Shown here piece by piece: positions 9,193 to 17,688 of a stretch of 64,000 nt of DNA. The position numbers were made by a program, and so were the translations under genes. Under the pieces are notes generated by a model. The model was given only the letters and a program-made list of their open reading frames with translations, made no database searches and was not told the origin of the DNA. Location: contig JAUIEJ010000010.1 of assembly GCA_030428885.1 (NCBI GenBank), positions 186,001-250,000 on the forward strand. The letters are read 5' to 3'. The DNA is from Gemmatimonadota bacterium (GTDB lineage Bacteria > Gemmatimonadota > Gemmatimonadetes > Longimicrobiales > Gaopeijiaceae). Position 1 is the first letter of the stretch. Each line of letters starts with the position of its first letter.

Positions 9193-9828
9193 ATGAAGAC
9201 CATCGCCACCCGCATGGCGGGCCTCGCCCTGGCCGCGATGCTCGCCACGATCCCCACGCCCGCCGACGCCGCCGCCCAGAACCTGGTCATCACCAACGGC
9301 GCCGGATGGCGGAGCACGACCGGGAACGGCGGTTCGCACGCCCCGCACACCCTCACCGCCCCGGCCGGAATGGTCCTCATCGGACTCCGCTACGCCGAGG
9401 CCCGGAACGTCCCCTGCTTCATGGAGGCGACCTGGTGGCGCCCCGGCGCCTCCTCGGTGAGGACGCAGTGGCAAATGTGGGACTCCTGCGACAACCAGCC
9501 GCACTATCTGGGGGTGAACGCGACGACCGCGGTGCCTCGGGCCCTGCGCCTCGTGCGGGTCTGCAACCGGCGATCCAACGACCGCATCAAGGGCATCCGG
9601 GTGCGGGGGGCCAACATCACGGCGTCGGGCGCACAACCCGACCCGGGCCTCTTCCGGGAACACGACCGTCCCAACTGCAACGGCAACTGGTCGTCGGCCA
9701 CCTCCCAGTGCCCGAGCGGCCAGGCCATCACCCGCTTGCGGATCGAGACCCGGGACGCCGGCGTCTACAACCACCGAGGGGCGGTGGGGTTGGCCGTGTT
9801 CTGCTCGCGAGTCCGGGTGTCGGCCTGA
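9193..9828 (+). CDS. Secreted cysteine-containing protein, function unknown
   Basis: The ATG at 9193 has a strong Shine-Dalgarno (GGGAGGA, 9181-9187), and the next 26 residues form a signal peptide ending near ADAAAQ. The mature ~185 residues contain seven or so cysteines (PCFME, DSCDN, RVCNR, PNCNGNW, SQCPSG, VFCSR), tryptophan-rich strands, and two similar halves each carrying a hydrophobic GLRY or ITRLRIE strand with nearby cysteines, which suggests an internal duplication in a beta-prism or lectin-like fold. I do not recognise the family. The exported, probably disulphide-bonded nature is clear from sequence; carbohydrate binding would be a guess. Confidence 0.7.
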   Translation: MKTIATRMAGLALAAMLATIPTPADAAAQNLVITNGAGWRSTTGNGGSHAPHTLTAPAGMVLIGLRYAEARNVPCFMEATWWRPGASSVRTQWQMWDSCDNQPHYLGVNATTAVPRALRLVRVCNRRSNDRIKGIRVRGANITASGAQPDPGLFREHDRPNCNGNWSSATSQCPSGQAITRLRIETRDAGVYNHRGAVGLAVFCSRVRVSA

Positions 9829-9867
9829 CGGGGGGCCTCCGCCGACGCCCGAACTCGGCGGGGGCCT

Positions 9868-10626
9868 TCAGCCTCCCTTCGTCCACACCACGATGACGCC
9901 GCATCCGTCCTGGGCCGTGTTGAACTCGATGGGGGCCTCGCTCCCCGACCGGTAGACCTCCAGGGCGTGGACGTTGGAGAGGGGCACCACGGCATCGATC
10001 CGATCGTCGTACAGATCGAGCCGGATCCCGTCGACCCAGAGGGTGGGCACGCAGTAGCGTCCCCACGAATCCCGCATGACGATGCGATCGCCCCCGATCC
10101 GGTAGTCCTGGGCCACGCGTCCCGTGCGAGACAGGAGTTCGGCGGTGGAGCTCACGTGGGCCTCCTGCACTTCAGCGGGCGTCACGAACCGCCCGAATCC
10201 GCCCTGAGCTCGACGAACGAACCCGTTCTGGACGAGCCGGGGCTGATCCACCACGGACTCCACGTCCACCGTCAGTCCCCCGATCTCCACGGGCTGGGAC
10301 TCGATGCGGAACTCCAGCGTCATGCTCGACCCCTCGGGGAGTTCCAGGACGCTGGCCGCCACCGTGGGGCGGTACCCCAGGGCCGTGGCCGACAACCGGT
10401 AGTCGCCGCCCTCGGGCGCCTCGAGTTGGAACCGGCCGCGATCGTCGGTGACGTCGGCATCGACGGAGTCGCCGGCGAGGTCGACCAGCGTCACCAGGGC
10501 GAGGTCGACGGGGGCATCCGAACCGCGGGCCAGCAGGACTCCCGCGACGGTCTGGGCGGACAGGCCACACGGAAGGAGAAGCGCCCCGAGGGCGATGGCT
10601 CTCCACACCCACAACCGTCGTTCCAC
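9868..10626 (-). CDS. Carboxypeptidase-regulatory-like domain protein with TonB-plug-like C-terminus
   Basis: The likely start is a GTG at 10626 with GGAGGA seven bases upstream; the longer track start at 11004 would run through the divergent padR gene. The 252-residue product has a signal peptide ending at GLSAQ, then a carboxypeptidase-regulatory-like/transthyretin-fold domain (VTDDRGRFQLEAPEGG..YRLSATALGY), followed by a domain like a TonB-receptor plug (CVPTLWVDGIRL, VHALEVYRSGSEAPIEFN, CGVIVVWTK). There is no beta-barrel. Such short plug-like proteins are common in Gemmatimonadota; they may work with a separate transporter or simply be periplasmic. It is divergent from padR, so its promoter may be co-regulated. 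Confidence 0.75.
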   Translation of the reverse strand: MERRLWVWRAIALGALLLPCGLSAQTVAGVLLARGSDAPVDLALVTLVDLAGDSVDADVTDDRGRFQLEAPEGGDYRLSATALGYRPTVAASVLELPEGSSMTLEFRIESQPVEIGGLTVDVESVVDQPRLVQNGFVRRAQGGFGRFVTPAEVQEAHVSSTAELLSRTGRVAQDYRIGGDRIVMRDSWGRYCVPTLWVDGIRLDLYDDRIDAVVPLSNVHALEVYRSGSEAPIEFNTAQDGCGVIVVWTKGG

Positions 10627-10714
10627 CCGGCATTCCTCCGATCCGTCGACCGCACGTGCTCGATCATTCCCTTCGACTGGTGGCCCCTGCGCAACCGACG
10701 CGCAAGTCCACCGA

Positions 10715-10766
10715 CCCTTGACGTCACAAAGGGAAGATGGCGAGCTTTCCCTGACGTGACCAAGGG
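10715..10766 (+). promoter_or_regulatory. Two operator-like palindromes upstream of padR
   Basis: Two related imperfect palindromes with CCCT..AAGGG ends and a TGACGT(C/G)A centre occur at about 10715-10733 and 10749-10766, in the intergenic region between padR and the divergent gene. They are direct repeats of each other about 33 bases apart. PadR proteins bind such palindromes as dimers and commonly repress their own operon. The position 20-70 bases before the padR start fits autoregulation. No convincing -10 box was found. Confidence 0.6.
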
Positions 10767-10786
10767 AACATTTCCGGGAGACCCCC

Positions 10787-11122
10787 ATGACCCGCACCCA
10801 CGCCAACCTCCTTCGGGGCGCCCTCGACCTCCTCATCCTCCGGGCGCTGCACGGGGAGCCGCGCCATGGATACGGTGTGCTGGAGTGGATCGAAGAGCGC
10901 ACCGGCCCCGACCTGCTCCTGGAGGAAGGCACCCTGTACCCCGCCCTGCACCGCCTCGAGGAGCGGGGCTGGATCGAAGCCTCCTGGGGGCGGTCGGAGA
11001 ACAACCGGAAGGCGAAGTTCTACGCTCTGACCGCCGAGGGTGCGGCCCGACTGAAGCAGGACGTCCCGGAGTGGCACGCATTCACGGCGGCCGTTTCCCG
11101 GGCCCTGGGGGGTGAGGCGTGA
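10787..11122 (+). CDS. PadR-family transcriptional regulator
   Basis: The 111-residue protein is a PadR-type winged helix: LRGALDLLILRALHGEPRHGYGV (first helices), a recognition region with EEGTLYPALHRLEERGWI, and the wing motif KAKFYALTAEG. This matches the acidobacterial-type PadR subfamily usually encoded with ADOP permeases. Its TGA overlaps the GTG start of the downstream permease (GTGA), so the two are translationally coupled. The gene probably represses the permease operon from the palindromes just upstream. The inducing ligand is unknown, though PadR regulators often respond to small phenolic or drug-like molecules. Confidence 0.92.
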   Translation: MTRTHANLLRGALDLLILRALHGEPRHGYGVLEWIEERTGPDLLLEEGTLYPALHRLEERGWIEASWGRSENNRKAKFYALTAEGAARLKQDVPEWHAFTAAVSRALGGEA

Positions 11123-13767
11123 TCCCACGGGACCCCACGTCCGACGTGGACCGGGAGATCGAGGACCACATCGAACGCCGGACCGCCGCCCTGGTGGCCC
11201 GGGGCATGAGCGAAACCGAGGCCCGCTCCGAGGCCCGTGCTCGATTCGGAGACCGGGGCCGGGTTCGGGCCGAGTGCGTTCGGATCCAGCGCCGCCGTCG
11301 GCGGCGTTCCGAGTTCCGCACCCTGGTCGCCTCCTGCCTCGAGGACGGCCTCTCGGCGCTTCGAGGGTTCCGGCACCGTCCCGCGTTCACGGCCCTGGCC
11401 GTGGGGACCCTGGCCCTGGGCATGGGGGCCACGGCCGGCGTCTTCTCGGTGGTGCACGCGGTCCTTCTCCGGCCCCTTCCCTTCCCCCAGCCCGAGGGGC
11501 TGCATCGCGTCGTGACCGCCGACCGGCCCACCGGCGTGCCCGTGGCCCCGGCGGCCGTGACGGTGTGGTCGGAGGCGAGCCCCCTCTGGACCGACGTGGC
11601 GGCGTTCTCCCCCGTCCGCACGGCCCTCACCGGGCCGGACGTGCCCCGGATTCTCGACGGATGGCGGGCGTCGGCGTCGCTGTTCGGCGCCCTGGGCGTC
11701 GACTTCGCCCGGGGTCGGAGCTTCGGCCCCACGGACGACCGCCCGGGCGCCGCTCCCGTGGTGGTCCTCTCTCACCGGGTCTGGCAACGGGACCTGGCGG
11801 GAGCGGACATCCGGGGCCGCTCCGTGGCCCTGGACGGGGTGGATCACGAGATCGTGGGGGTGCTGCCTCCCTCCTTCGACCTCGAGCGGGCCACTCCCGA
11901 CTTCGTCGTTCCGCTGGCGCTGCCCCCTGAGCAGTGGACGAATCCCACCCCCTGGCTCGGCGTGCTGATCCGCCTGGGGCCGGACGCGCCCCCCGCCGCC
12001 GTGGCCGATGAACTCCGGCGCCGCGCCGAAACGGCCGGACTCGACGCCGGCGACGGCCCGTCCCCCCGCCTGGCGACCCGCCCCCTGGCCGACGTGTTGA
12101 CCGAGGGACTGGGATCGCCCCTCTGGCTTCTCCTGGGAGCCGTGGGAGCCCTCCTGCTCATCGGCTGCGTCAACGTGGCCAACCTGCTCCTGGCTAGGGG
12201 CACCCGGCGGGCCGACGAACTGGCCCTCCGAGCCGCCCTCGGCGCGGGCCGCGGTCGGATCGTGCGGCACCTGCTGGCGGAAAGCCTGCTCCTCGGGGTC
12301 CTCGGCGCCCTGGCGGCCCTCCCCCTCGCCGCCCTGGTGGCGCAGGGCATCCGCGTGCTGGCTCCCGCCGGCATCCCCCGGATCCAGGAGGCGGGCATGG
12401 ACGTGGCCACCCTGGGGGTGACCCTCCTGCTCGGCGTGGTCACCGCCCTGGTGGCCGGCGTCCTTCCCGCGGTGCGGGCGGGTCGCACCGACGTGCACGG
12501 CGTCCTGAAGCGGGGCTCGGGTCGCCTCGCCGGCACCCCCGGGGGAGAAGGACTGCGCTCGGCCCTGGTCGTTGCCGAGATCGCCCTCTGCCTCCTGCTC
12601 CTGGGCGGAGCGGGCCTCCTGATCCGGAGTGCCCACGCGCTCTCCCAGGTGGACCGGGGCTTCCAGGAACAGGTCCTCACCGCTCGCCTCGCGGTGCCCG
12701 CGAGCCGCTACCCGGCCCTGGACGACGCCCTTCGCGCCCTGGACGACGTCCGGGCCGCCGCCGCGGGCGTCCCGGGCGTTCGCTCGGTGGAATACACCTC
12801 CCGCGTGCCCCTGGCCGGAAACAGCTTCGGTCTCCCGGTGGCTCCCGCCTTCGCCCCGGACGACACCGAACCCGTGGGGCAGCCCCGGATGCGCATCGCC
12901 ACCCCCGGGTATTTCGAAGCCATGGGACTCCGTCTCGTGGACGGCCGCCTTCCCGGGCCCACCGACGACGTGGAGGGAAACGTCGCGGTGGTGGTCAATC
13001 ACCCCCTGGCCCGCGATCTCGCCCGGGAACTCGGAGACGACGCCTCGGTGGTGGGCTCCTCCATCGTCGCCCGGGGCGGCGATTTCACCGACGGGAGCGG
13101 TGCGTACCGCCAATGGACCGTGATCGGTGTGGTGGAGGGGGTGCGCGACGACGGACTCCGGGCCGAGGCGCCGGCCGAACTCTACTTCCTGCCCCGGGCC
13201 GTCCCTCCCGCCCCGTGGAACTGGATCGGGCGGGAAGTCCTCCTCACGGTGGCCCTGGAGGGTCCGGGCGTCGACGGAGCCGCCCTCCGCTCCGCGGTGT
13301 CCAGCGTGGCGCCGGAACTGGCGCTCCACGACGTGGAGACCATGGCTCAACGCCTCGCCGCGTCCCTGGCCGTCGAACGACTCGTCCGGCTCGTGATGAC
13401 CGTGCTCGCGGTGCTCGGCGTGATGCTCGCCGCCGGCGGGATCGTGGGCGTAGTCGCCAGTTTCGTCGCCCGGCGGATTCCCGAAGTGGGACTCCGCATG
13501 GCCCTGGGTGCGTCCGGTGCCCGGGTCACGGGCGAAGTCGTGCGTCGTCTGCTCACCCCGGTGGTGCTCGGGGTGGCGACCGGACTTCTCGTCCTTCGCC
13601 TCGCCGCACCGATCCTCGGCGAACTGCTCTTCGATGTGGGGCCCGCCGACCCGCTCACCCTGTTGGGGACCACCGGCGTGGTGGGCGCCGTCGCCGTTCT
13701 GGCCGCCTGGATCCCCGCCCGGCGCGCGGCCCGGGTGGATCCGATCCGGTCCCTCACCCGGGACTGA
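11119..13767 (+). CDS. ADOP-family ABC-transporter-like permease
   Basis: The 882-residue protein starts with a permease prefix domain (DVDREIEDHIERRTAALVARGMSETEARSEARARFGD) followed by two MacB/FtsX permease modules. Each module has a first membrane helix and periplasmic core (residues about 90-330 and 480-740) and a trio of C-terminal membrane helices (RRADELALRAALGAGR..., RRIPEVGLRMALGASG...). This is the layout of acidobacterial duplicated orphan permeases (ADOP). No ATPase gene lies nearby, as is usual for the family, so the energy source and substrate are unknown; by homology with MacB a role in exporting lipophilic compounds or in envelope maintenance is possible. It is coupled to padR by GTGA overlap. 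Confidence 0.93.
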   Translation: MIPRDPTSDVDREIEDHIERRTAALVARGMSETEARSEARARFGDRGRVRAECVRIQRRRRRRSEFRTLVASCLEDGLSALRGFRHRPAFTALAVGTLALGMGATAGVFSVVHAVLLRPLPFPQPEGLHRVVTADRPTGVPVAPAAVTVWSEASPLWTDVAAFSPVRTALTGPDVPRILDGWRASASLFGALGVDFARGRSFGPTDDRPGAAPVVVLSHRVWQRDLAGADIRGRSVALDGVDHEIVGVLPPSFDLERATPDFVVPLALPPEQWTNPTPWLGVLIRLGPDAPPAAVADELRRRAETAGLDAGDGPSPRLATRPLADVLTEGLGSPLWLLLGAVGALLLIGCVNVANLLLARGTRRADELALRAALGAGRGRIVRHLLAESLLLGVLGALAALPLAALVAQGIRVLAPAGIPRIQEAGMDVATLGVTLLLGVVTALVAGVLPAVRAGRTDVHGVLKRGSGRLAGTPGGEGLRSALVVAEIALCLLLLGGAGLLIRSAHALSQVDRGFQEQVLTARLAVPASRYPALDDALRALDDVRAAAAGVPGVRSVEYTSRVPLAGNSFGLPVAPAFAPDDTEPVGQPRMRIATPGYFEAMGLRLVDGRLPGPTDDVEGNVAVVVNHPLARDLARELGDDASVVGSSIVARGGDFTDGSGAYRQWTVIGVVEGVRDDGLRAEAPAELYFLPRAVPPAPWNWIGREVLLTVALEGPGVDGAALRSAVSSVAPELALHDVETMAQRLAASLAVERLVRLVMTVLAVLGVMLAAGGIVGVVASFVARRIPEVGLRMALGASGARVTGEVVRRLLTPVVLGVATGLLVLRLAAPILGELLFDVGPADPLTLLGTTGVVGAVAVLAAWIPARRAARVDPIRSLTRD

Positions 13768-13773
13768 CGGGCC

Positions 13774-15603
13774 TCACCAGAAGATCGCGTACAGCGCCAG
13801 CGTCGCCACCACCACGAATGCACCGGCGATCTTCGCGCCGTTGGACGGCACCAACTCGATGGTGGGGCGATGCTCCACCACGTCGGGGTCGGTCTTGGGA
13901 CGCACCAGGGTCATGGTGGTGAGCACCGCCAGGACCACGACGAACGCGATGGCCATGCGGTCCAGGAACGCGATGCTGGGCATGGTGACCTTCAGGACCC
14001 CGAAGATCACGGGGCAGATCAGGAGTCCCACGGCACCCGCCCAACGGTTGGCCCGCTTGACGAAGAACCCGAAGAGGAAGACGGCCAGGATCCCCGGCGA
14101 GATGAAGCCCTGGAACTCCTGGATGAAGGTGAAGATGCCCCCGAAGCGGGGGTTGCCCAGAAGGGGGGCCACCAGGCACCCCACCGCGGCGAAGACCACC
14201 ACGGTGGAGCGGCCCGTCACCACCAGACCCGCCTCGGAGGAGTCGGGCCGCACGTACCGTCGCCACAGGTCCATGGTGAAGATGGTGGACGCCGCGTTGA
14301 GCATGGAGGCGAGGGAACTCACCACCGCGCCCAGGAGGGCAGCGAGGACGAAGCCCTGGAGTCCCACGCCCGACGGGACCAGCCGCCCGATGAGCAGGGG
14401 GAGGGCCGTGTCGTACTTGTATCCCACGAGGCGCACGTGCTCCACGTTGCGCCCGAACGATGCTTCCACCGCCCGATTGTGGGCGTCCACCGGGGCCACC
14501 CGATCCGGGTTCGCCTCGGCCCAGGCGTCGTCGAAGTCGAAGAGCACCGGGGGCGCCTCCGCCGCCTGGCTGACGTCCTGGAATCGAACCCAGGCCGCCT
14601 CGTTGCCCGCGGCGATCTGGGGATCCCGGGCGGCTTCGGCGGCCATCTCGTCACTGAAGAGGTTGAAGGCCGCGATCCCCGGAAACACGATGACGAAGGG
14701 AATCACCAGCTTGAGCGCCGCAGCGAACACCGTCCCCCGCTGCCCTTCGGCCAGGGAATGGGCGCCGAGGGTGCGCTGGATGATGTACTGGTTGAGGCCC
14801 CAGTAGTAGATGTTGGGGATCCAGAGACCCACCACGAGGGCGGTCCAGGGCAGGACCAGGTCCCACGCCGGAAGCACCATGTGGAGCTTCTCGGAGTTGA
14901 GCTCCATGAGCTTGGTCCATCCCCCGGCATCGTCGGGGATCCCCGTGGCGACGCCCGAGTGGGCCAGCTCGGCCACCGGCGCGTCTCCCAGGGCGTTCAG
15001 GGCGAGGATCAGCAGCACCGCCCCGGCCAGGATGAGGGCCGACCCCTGGATCAGGTCGGCCCACGCCACGGCCTTCAGCCCGCCGCTCACCACGTACACG
15101 GCGGCGATCACCCCGATGACCCACGCCGCGGGAATCAGGCTCATGGCGGGAAACAGCGTGCTGAGGGTCAGGGCCCCCGAGTAGATGACGGCCGAGATCG
15201 TCACGCCCACGTACATGATCATGGTGAAGACGGCCATGATGAGGCGGGCCGACTCGTTGAACCGGATCCGGAGGAACTCGGGCGCCGTGTAGACCCCGCT
15301 CTGCAGGAACTTCGGCAGGAAGAAGAACGCCACCATCACCAGGGTCACGGCGGCCATCCACTCGTAGCTCGCGATGGCGATGCCGATGTAGTCCGCCGCC
15401 TGACCCGACATGCCCACGAACTGCTCGGTGGAGATGTTGGCCGCGATGAGGGAGAAGCCGATGAGCCACCACCGGAGTCCCCGCCCCGCCAGGAAGTACG
15501 ACTCGCTGTCCTTCTCGTCGCGGCTCTTGGAGAGGCCCAGGCCCACCACCACGGCCACGAAGACGACGAAGACGGCGATGTCGACGCCGGAAAGGGTGAT
15601 CAT
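13774..15603 (-). CDS. Sodium:solute symporter (SSS family)
   Basis: The 609-residue protein has about 13 hydrophobic segments and the family signatures: GRGLRWWLIGFSLIAANISTEQFVG in the first helices, an APEFLRIRF loop, GGLKAVAWADLIQG, IPNIYYWGLNQYIIQRTLGA and SSLASMLNAASTIFTMDLWRR. These are typical of SGLT-like sodium-coupled sugar or solute transporters in the inner membrane. I moved the start from 15765 to ATG 15603, which has GGGAG upstream and begins MITLSGVDIAVF. A periplasmic insertion around residues 330-400 is larger than usual. It converges with the ADOP permease, the two stops being a few bases apart. Substrate is likely a sugar or myo-inositol, from family knowledge only. Confidence 0.9.
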   Translation of the reverse strand: MITLSGVDIAVFVVFVAVVVGLGLSKSRDEKDSESYFLAGRGLRWWLIGFSLIAANISTEQFVGMSGQAADYIGIAIASYEWMAAVTLVMVAFFFLPKFLQSGVYTAPEFLRIRFNESARLIMAVFTMIMYVGVTISAVIYSGALTLSTLFPAMSLIPAAWVIGVIAAVYVVSGGLKAVAWADLIQGSALILAGAVLLILALNALGDAPVAELAHSGVATGIPDDAGGWTKLMELNSEKLHMVLPAWDLVLPWTALVVGLWIPNIYYWGLNQYIIQRTLGAHSLAEGQRGTVFAAALKLVIPFVIVFPGIAAFNLFSDEMAAEAARDPQIAAGNEAAWVRFQDVSQAAEAPPVLFDFDDAWAEANPDRVAPVDAHNRAVEASFGRNVEHVRLVGYKYDTALPLLIGRLVPSGVGLQGFVLAALLGAVVSSLASMLNAASTIFTMDLWRRYVRPDSSEAGLVVTGRSTVVVFAAVGCLVAPLLGNPRFGGIFTFIQEFQGFISPGILAVFLFGFFVKRANRWAGAVGLLICPVIFGVLKVTMPSIAFLDRMAIAFVVVLAVLTTMTLVRPKTDPDVVEHRPTIELVPSNGAKIAGAFVVVATLALYAIFW

Positions 15604-15741
15604 GGCGGCACTCCCTGCGGGGGACGAGGCGACTCGACCGCCACGATACGTCTCCGAGGCGCGGCAAGCGAGACGCAAACCCTGGCGTCTCGTGCGGCCG
15701 GGGCGCACCCTGGTGGCATACCCGAACCGCCAGGAGGTCCC

Positions 15742-16992
15742 GTGCCCCGTCCCCATTCGCGCCACCCCGCAGGGCTGACCATCGCAGCCGTGGCGATCTC
15801 AGCGTGTGGGTCGGGAGACTCCACGGCGACCCCTCGCGTGGCCCGGGTGGACAGCTCGGGAATCGAGATCGTCACCTCCACCGACTCCGTGTGGACAGCC
15901 GGGACCCGGTGGACGGTCTCCGCCGCACCGGTGCTCGTCGTCGGCGACGACCCCGACGCACCGGGGGCCTATCAGTTTCTCTACGTCGGGGACGTGTCCC
16001 GGAGGCCCGACGGGACCCTGGTGGTGGTGGACGGCGGAAGTCGCGAGGTGCGGCTGTTCGACCCGTCGGGTTCTCTCGTGCGCGTCGCCGCGGGACAGGG
16101 AGAAGGCCCCGGCGACTTCGGCTACCCCCGCTTCGTGAGGAACGAACCCGGCGAAGGCTTTGCCGTGCTCGATCGAACCATGGATCGCGTCGCCTTCGAT
16201 GCCGACGGCAACTTCGTGGGACGTACGAGGTTCGATCGCGCCGCGTGGAATCGGGTCCTCGAGCCCCTGGGTCGGGGAGAGGGGTTCGAGGCCCTCCCCG
16301 ACGGATCGGGGCTCTTTCCCGTCTACGGTGAGGATTTCTGGGGCCCGGGTCCCCCACCGGCCGGACCTCCCCACCGGCCCGAGATCACGGTCCTTCGGGT
16401 GCGGCCATCGGGGGCGGCCGACACCCTGGCCCGGATCGGGGGAATCCTCCAGCAATTCGTGGATGTGGGCGGTGGGCGCGCCTCGTCGGTCATTCCCCCG
16501 TTCGCGCCGTCGGGACGTTCGTTCGTGGGTCGAGACGGCGGGGTCGTGGTGTACGACGGCGCCCTCCCGGAGGTGCACCGGCTGGACGCCAACGGAACCC
16601 ACCGGATCCTGCGATGGACCCCCGATCCCGAGCCGGTGACCCCCGCCGAAGTGGAGGCGTTCTTGAACCAGCAGCGCAACGCTTCCTGGACCCAGGATCG
16701 CCTGCCCCAGCTCGAACGGCAGTGGGCCGCCATGGAGGTCCCCAGCCACAAGCCACTGGTGACCCTGGCTCACCCGGCGCTGGACGGTTCCACCTGGGTT
16801 CGCACCGGGCAATACGGGCCCGGCCCCACGACCTGGCGGGTCTTCGCCGCCGACGGCGCCTGGCTCGGCAGCGTGGAGTTGCCCGGCACGTTCCGGCCCA
16901 CGGAGATCGGCGCCGACTACGTGCTCGGGGTGGACACCGACCCGGAGACCGAGGTCGAGACGATCGCGATGTTCGAAGTCGTGAAGCCGTAG
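15742..16992 (+). CDS. 6-bladed beta-propeller lipoprotein
   Basis: The GTG at 15742 has AGGAGG five bases upstream and yields a lipoprotein signal with the lipobox ISAC at residue 22. The mature 395 residues contain propeller-type strands (VSRRPDGTLVVVDGGSREVRLFDPSG, GEGPGDFGYPRFVR, EGFAVLDRTMDRVAFDADGNFVG). The GQGEGPGDF motif is the hallmark of the bacterial 6-bladed propeller family (pfam17170-like). Function unknown; these are periplasmic or surface binding scaffolds. The same family recurs at 63623. It is divergent from the symporter, sharing a 138-base region. Confidence 0.85.
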   Translation: MPRPHSRHPAGLTIAAVAISACGSGDSTATPRVARVDSSGIEIVTSTDSVWTAGTRWTVSAAPVLVVGDDPDAPGAYQFLYVGDVSRRPDGTLVVVDGGSREVRLFDPSGSLVRVAAGQGEGPGDFGYPRFVRNEPGEGFAVLDRTMDRVAFDADGNFVGRTRFDRAAWNRVLEPLGRGEGFEALPDGSGLFPVYGEDFWGPGPPPAGPPHRPEITVLRVRPSGAADTLARIGGILQQFVDVGGGRASSVIPPFAPSGRSFVGRDGGVVVYDGALPEVHRLDANGTHRILRWTPDPEPVTPAEVEAFLNQQRNASWTQDRLPQLERQWAAMEVPSHKPLVTLAHPALDGSTWVRTGQYGPGPTTWRVFAADGAWLGSVELPGTFRPTEIGADYVLGVDTDPETEVETIAMFEVVKP

Positions 16993-16997
16993 ACCGC

Positions 16998-17591
16998 CTA
17001 CCGTACCCGCTCGAGCGCCGCCACCAGGGCCCGACCGAGCTGGTGGTGGAAGGCGGGATCGAGCATGCGGGCCCGTTCTTCGGGGTTGGTCAGGTGAGCC
17101 AACTCGATCATGGCGGTGCGGGCCGTGCCGGACTTCAGGAACGGCCAGGGGCGCGGATCCACCAGCACCCGCGACCCCAGGCCCTCGAGTTCCCGGGCCA
17201 CGGCCCGGGCCAGGGCCGACGACGCCTCGTTGGACTCGTCGAAATAGACCTCGGCACCCGCGTCTGCGGGGTCGTCGGACTGCATGGCGTGCAACATGAA
17301 GAGGGCCACGGCGCCGGCGCTATCGGCCCGCGCCCTGCGATCGTCCCAGGCGACGGCGACATCGGTGGTCCGCGTGAAGACCACATCGTAGCCGGCCGCG
17401 GCGAACTCCGCGCCGATCGCCAGCGACACGGGCACGATCAGGTCCTTCTCGATCAGGTCGCCCGCCACGACCCCCACCTCGTCCCCGCCGTGCCCGGGAT
17501 CGATGACGACGAGGGGTCGATCCTGGGCGGCACCGGGCGAAACCGCCGCGGCCGCGAGCAGGAACGCCGCACGAGGGGTGAGGAGCTTCAT
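16998..17591 (-). CDS. N-acetylmuramoyl-L-alanine amidase (Amidase_3)
   Basis: The 197-residue exported enzyme carries the zinc amidase motifs: IDPGHGG (first zinc ligand), LIEKDLIVPVSLAIG (glutamate ligand), ALFMLHAMQSD (second histidine) and AMIELAHLTNPEE (catalytic glutamate). These cleave the amide between N-acetylmuramic acid and L-alanine in peptidoglycan. The ATG at 17591 has CGGAG upstream and starts a signal peptide ending at PGAAQ; the track's longer start adds a proline-rich overlap. The protein is at the short end for this family and has no AMIN or SPOR domain, so it probably has a recycling or daughter-cell-separation role in the periplasm. Confidence 0.88.
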   Translation of the reverse strand: MKLLTPRAAFLLAAAAVSPGAAQDRPLVVIDPGHGGDEVGVVAGDLIEKDLIVPVSLAIGAEFAAAGYDVVFTRTTDVAVAWDDRRARADSAGAVALFMLHAMQSDDPADAGAEVYFDESNEASSALARAVARELEGLGSRVLVDPRPWPFLKSGTARTAMIELAHLTNPEERARMLDPAFHHQLGRALVAALERVR

Positions 17592-17688
17592 GGGGGACTC
17601 CGGGCCGAAGGAAGGGACGACCCGAAGATAGGGGCGGGACGCACTCGGCGCCCCGCCCCCGGGAGTCTCGATGAAACGGGACGCCGCA

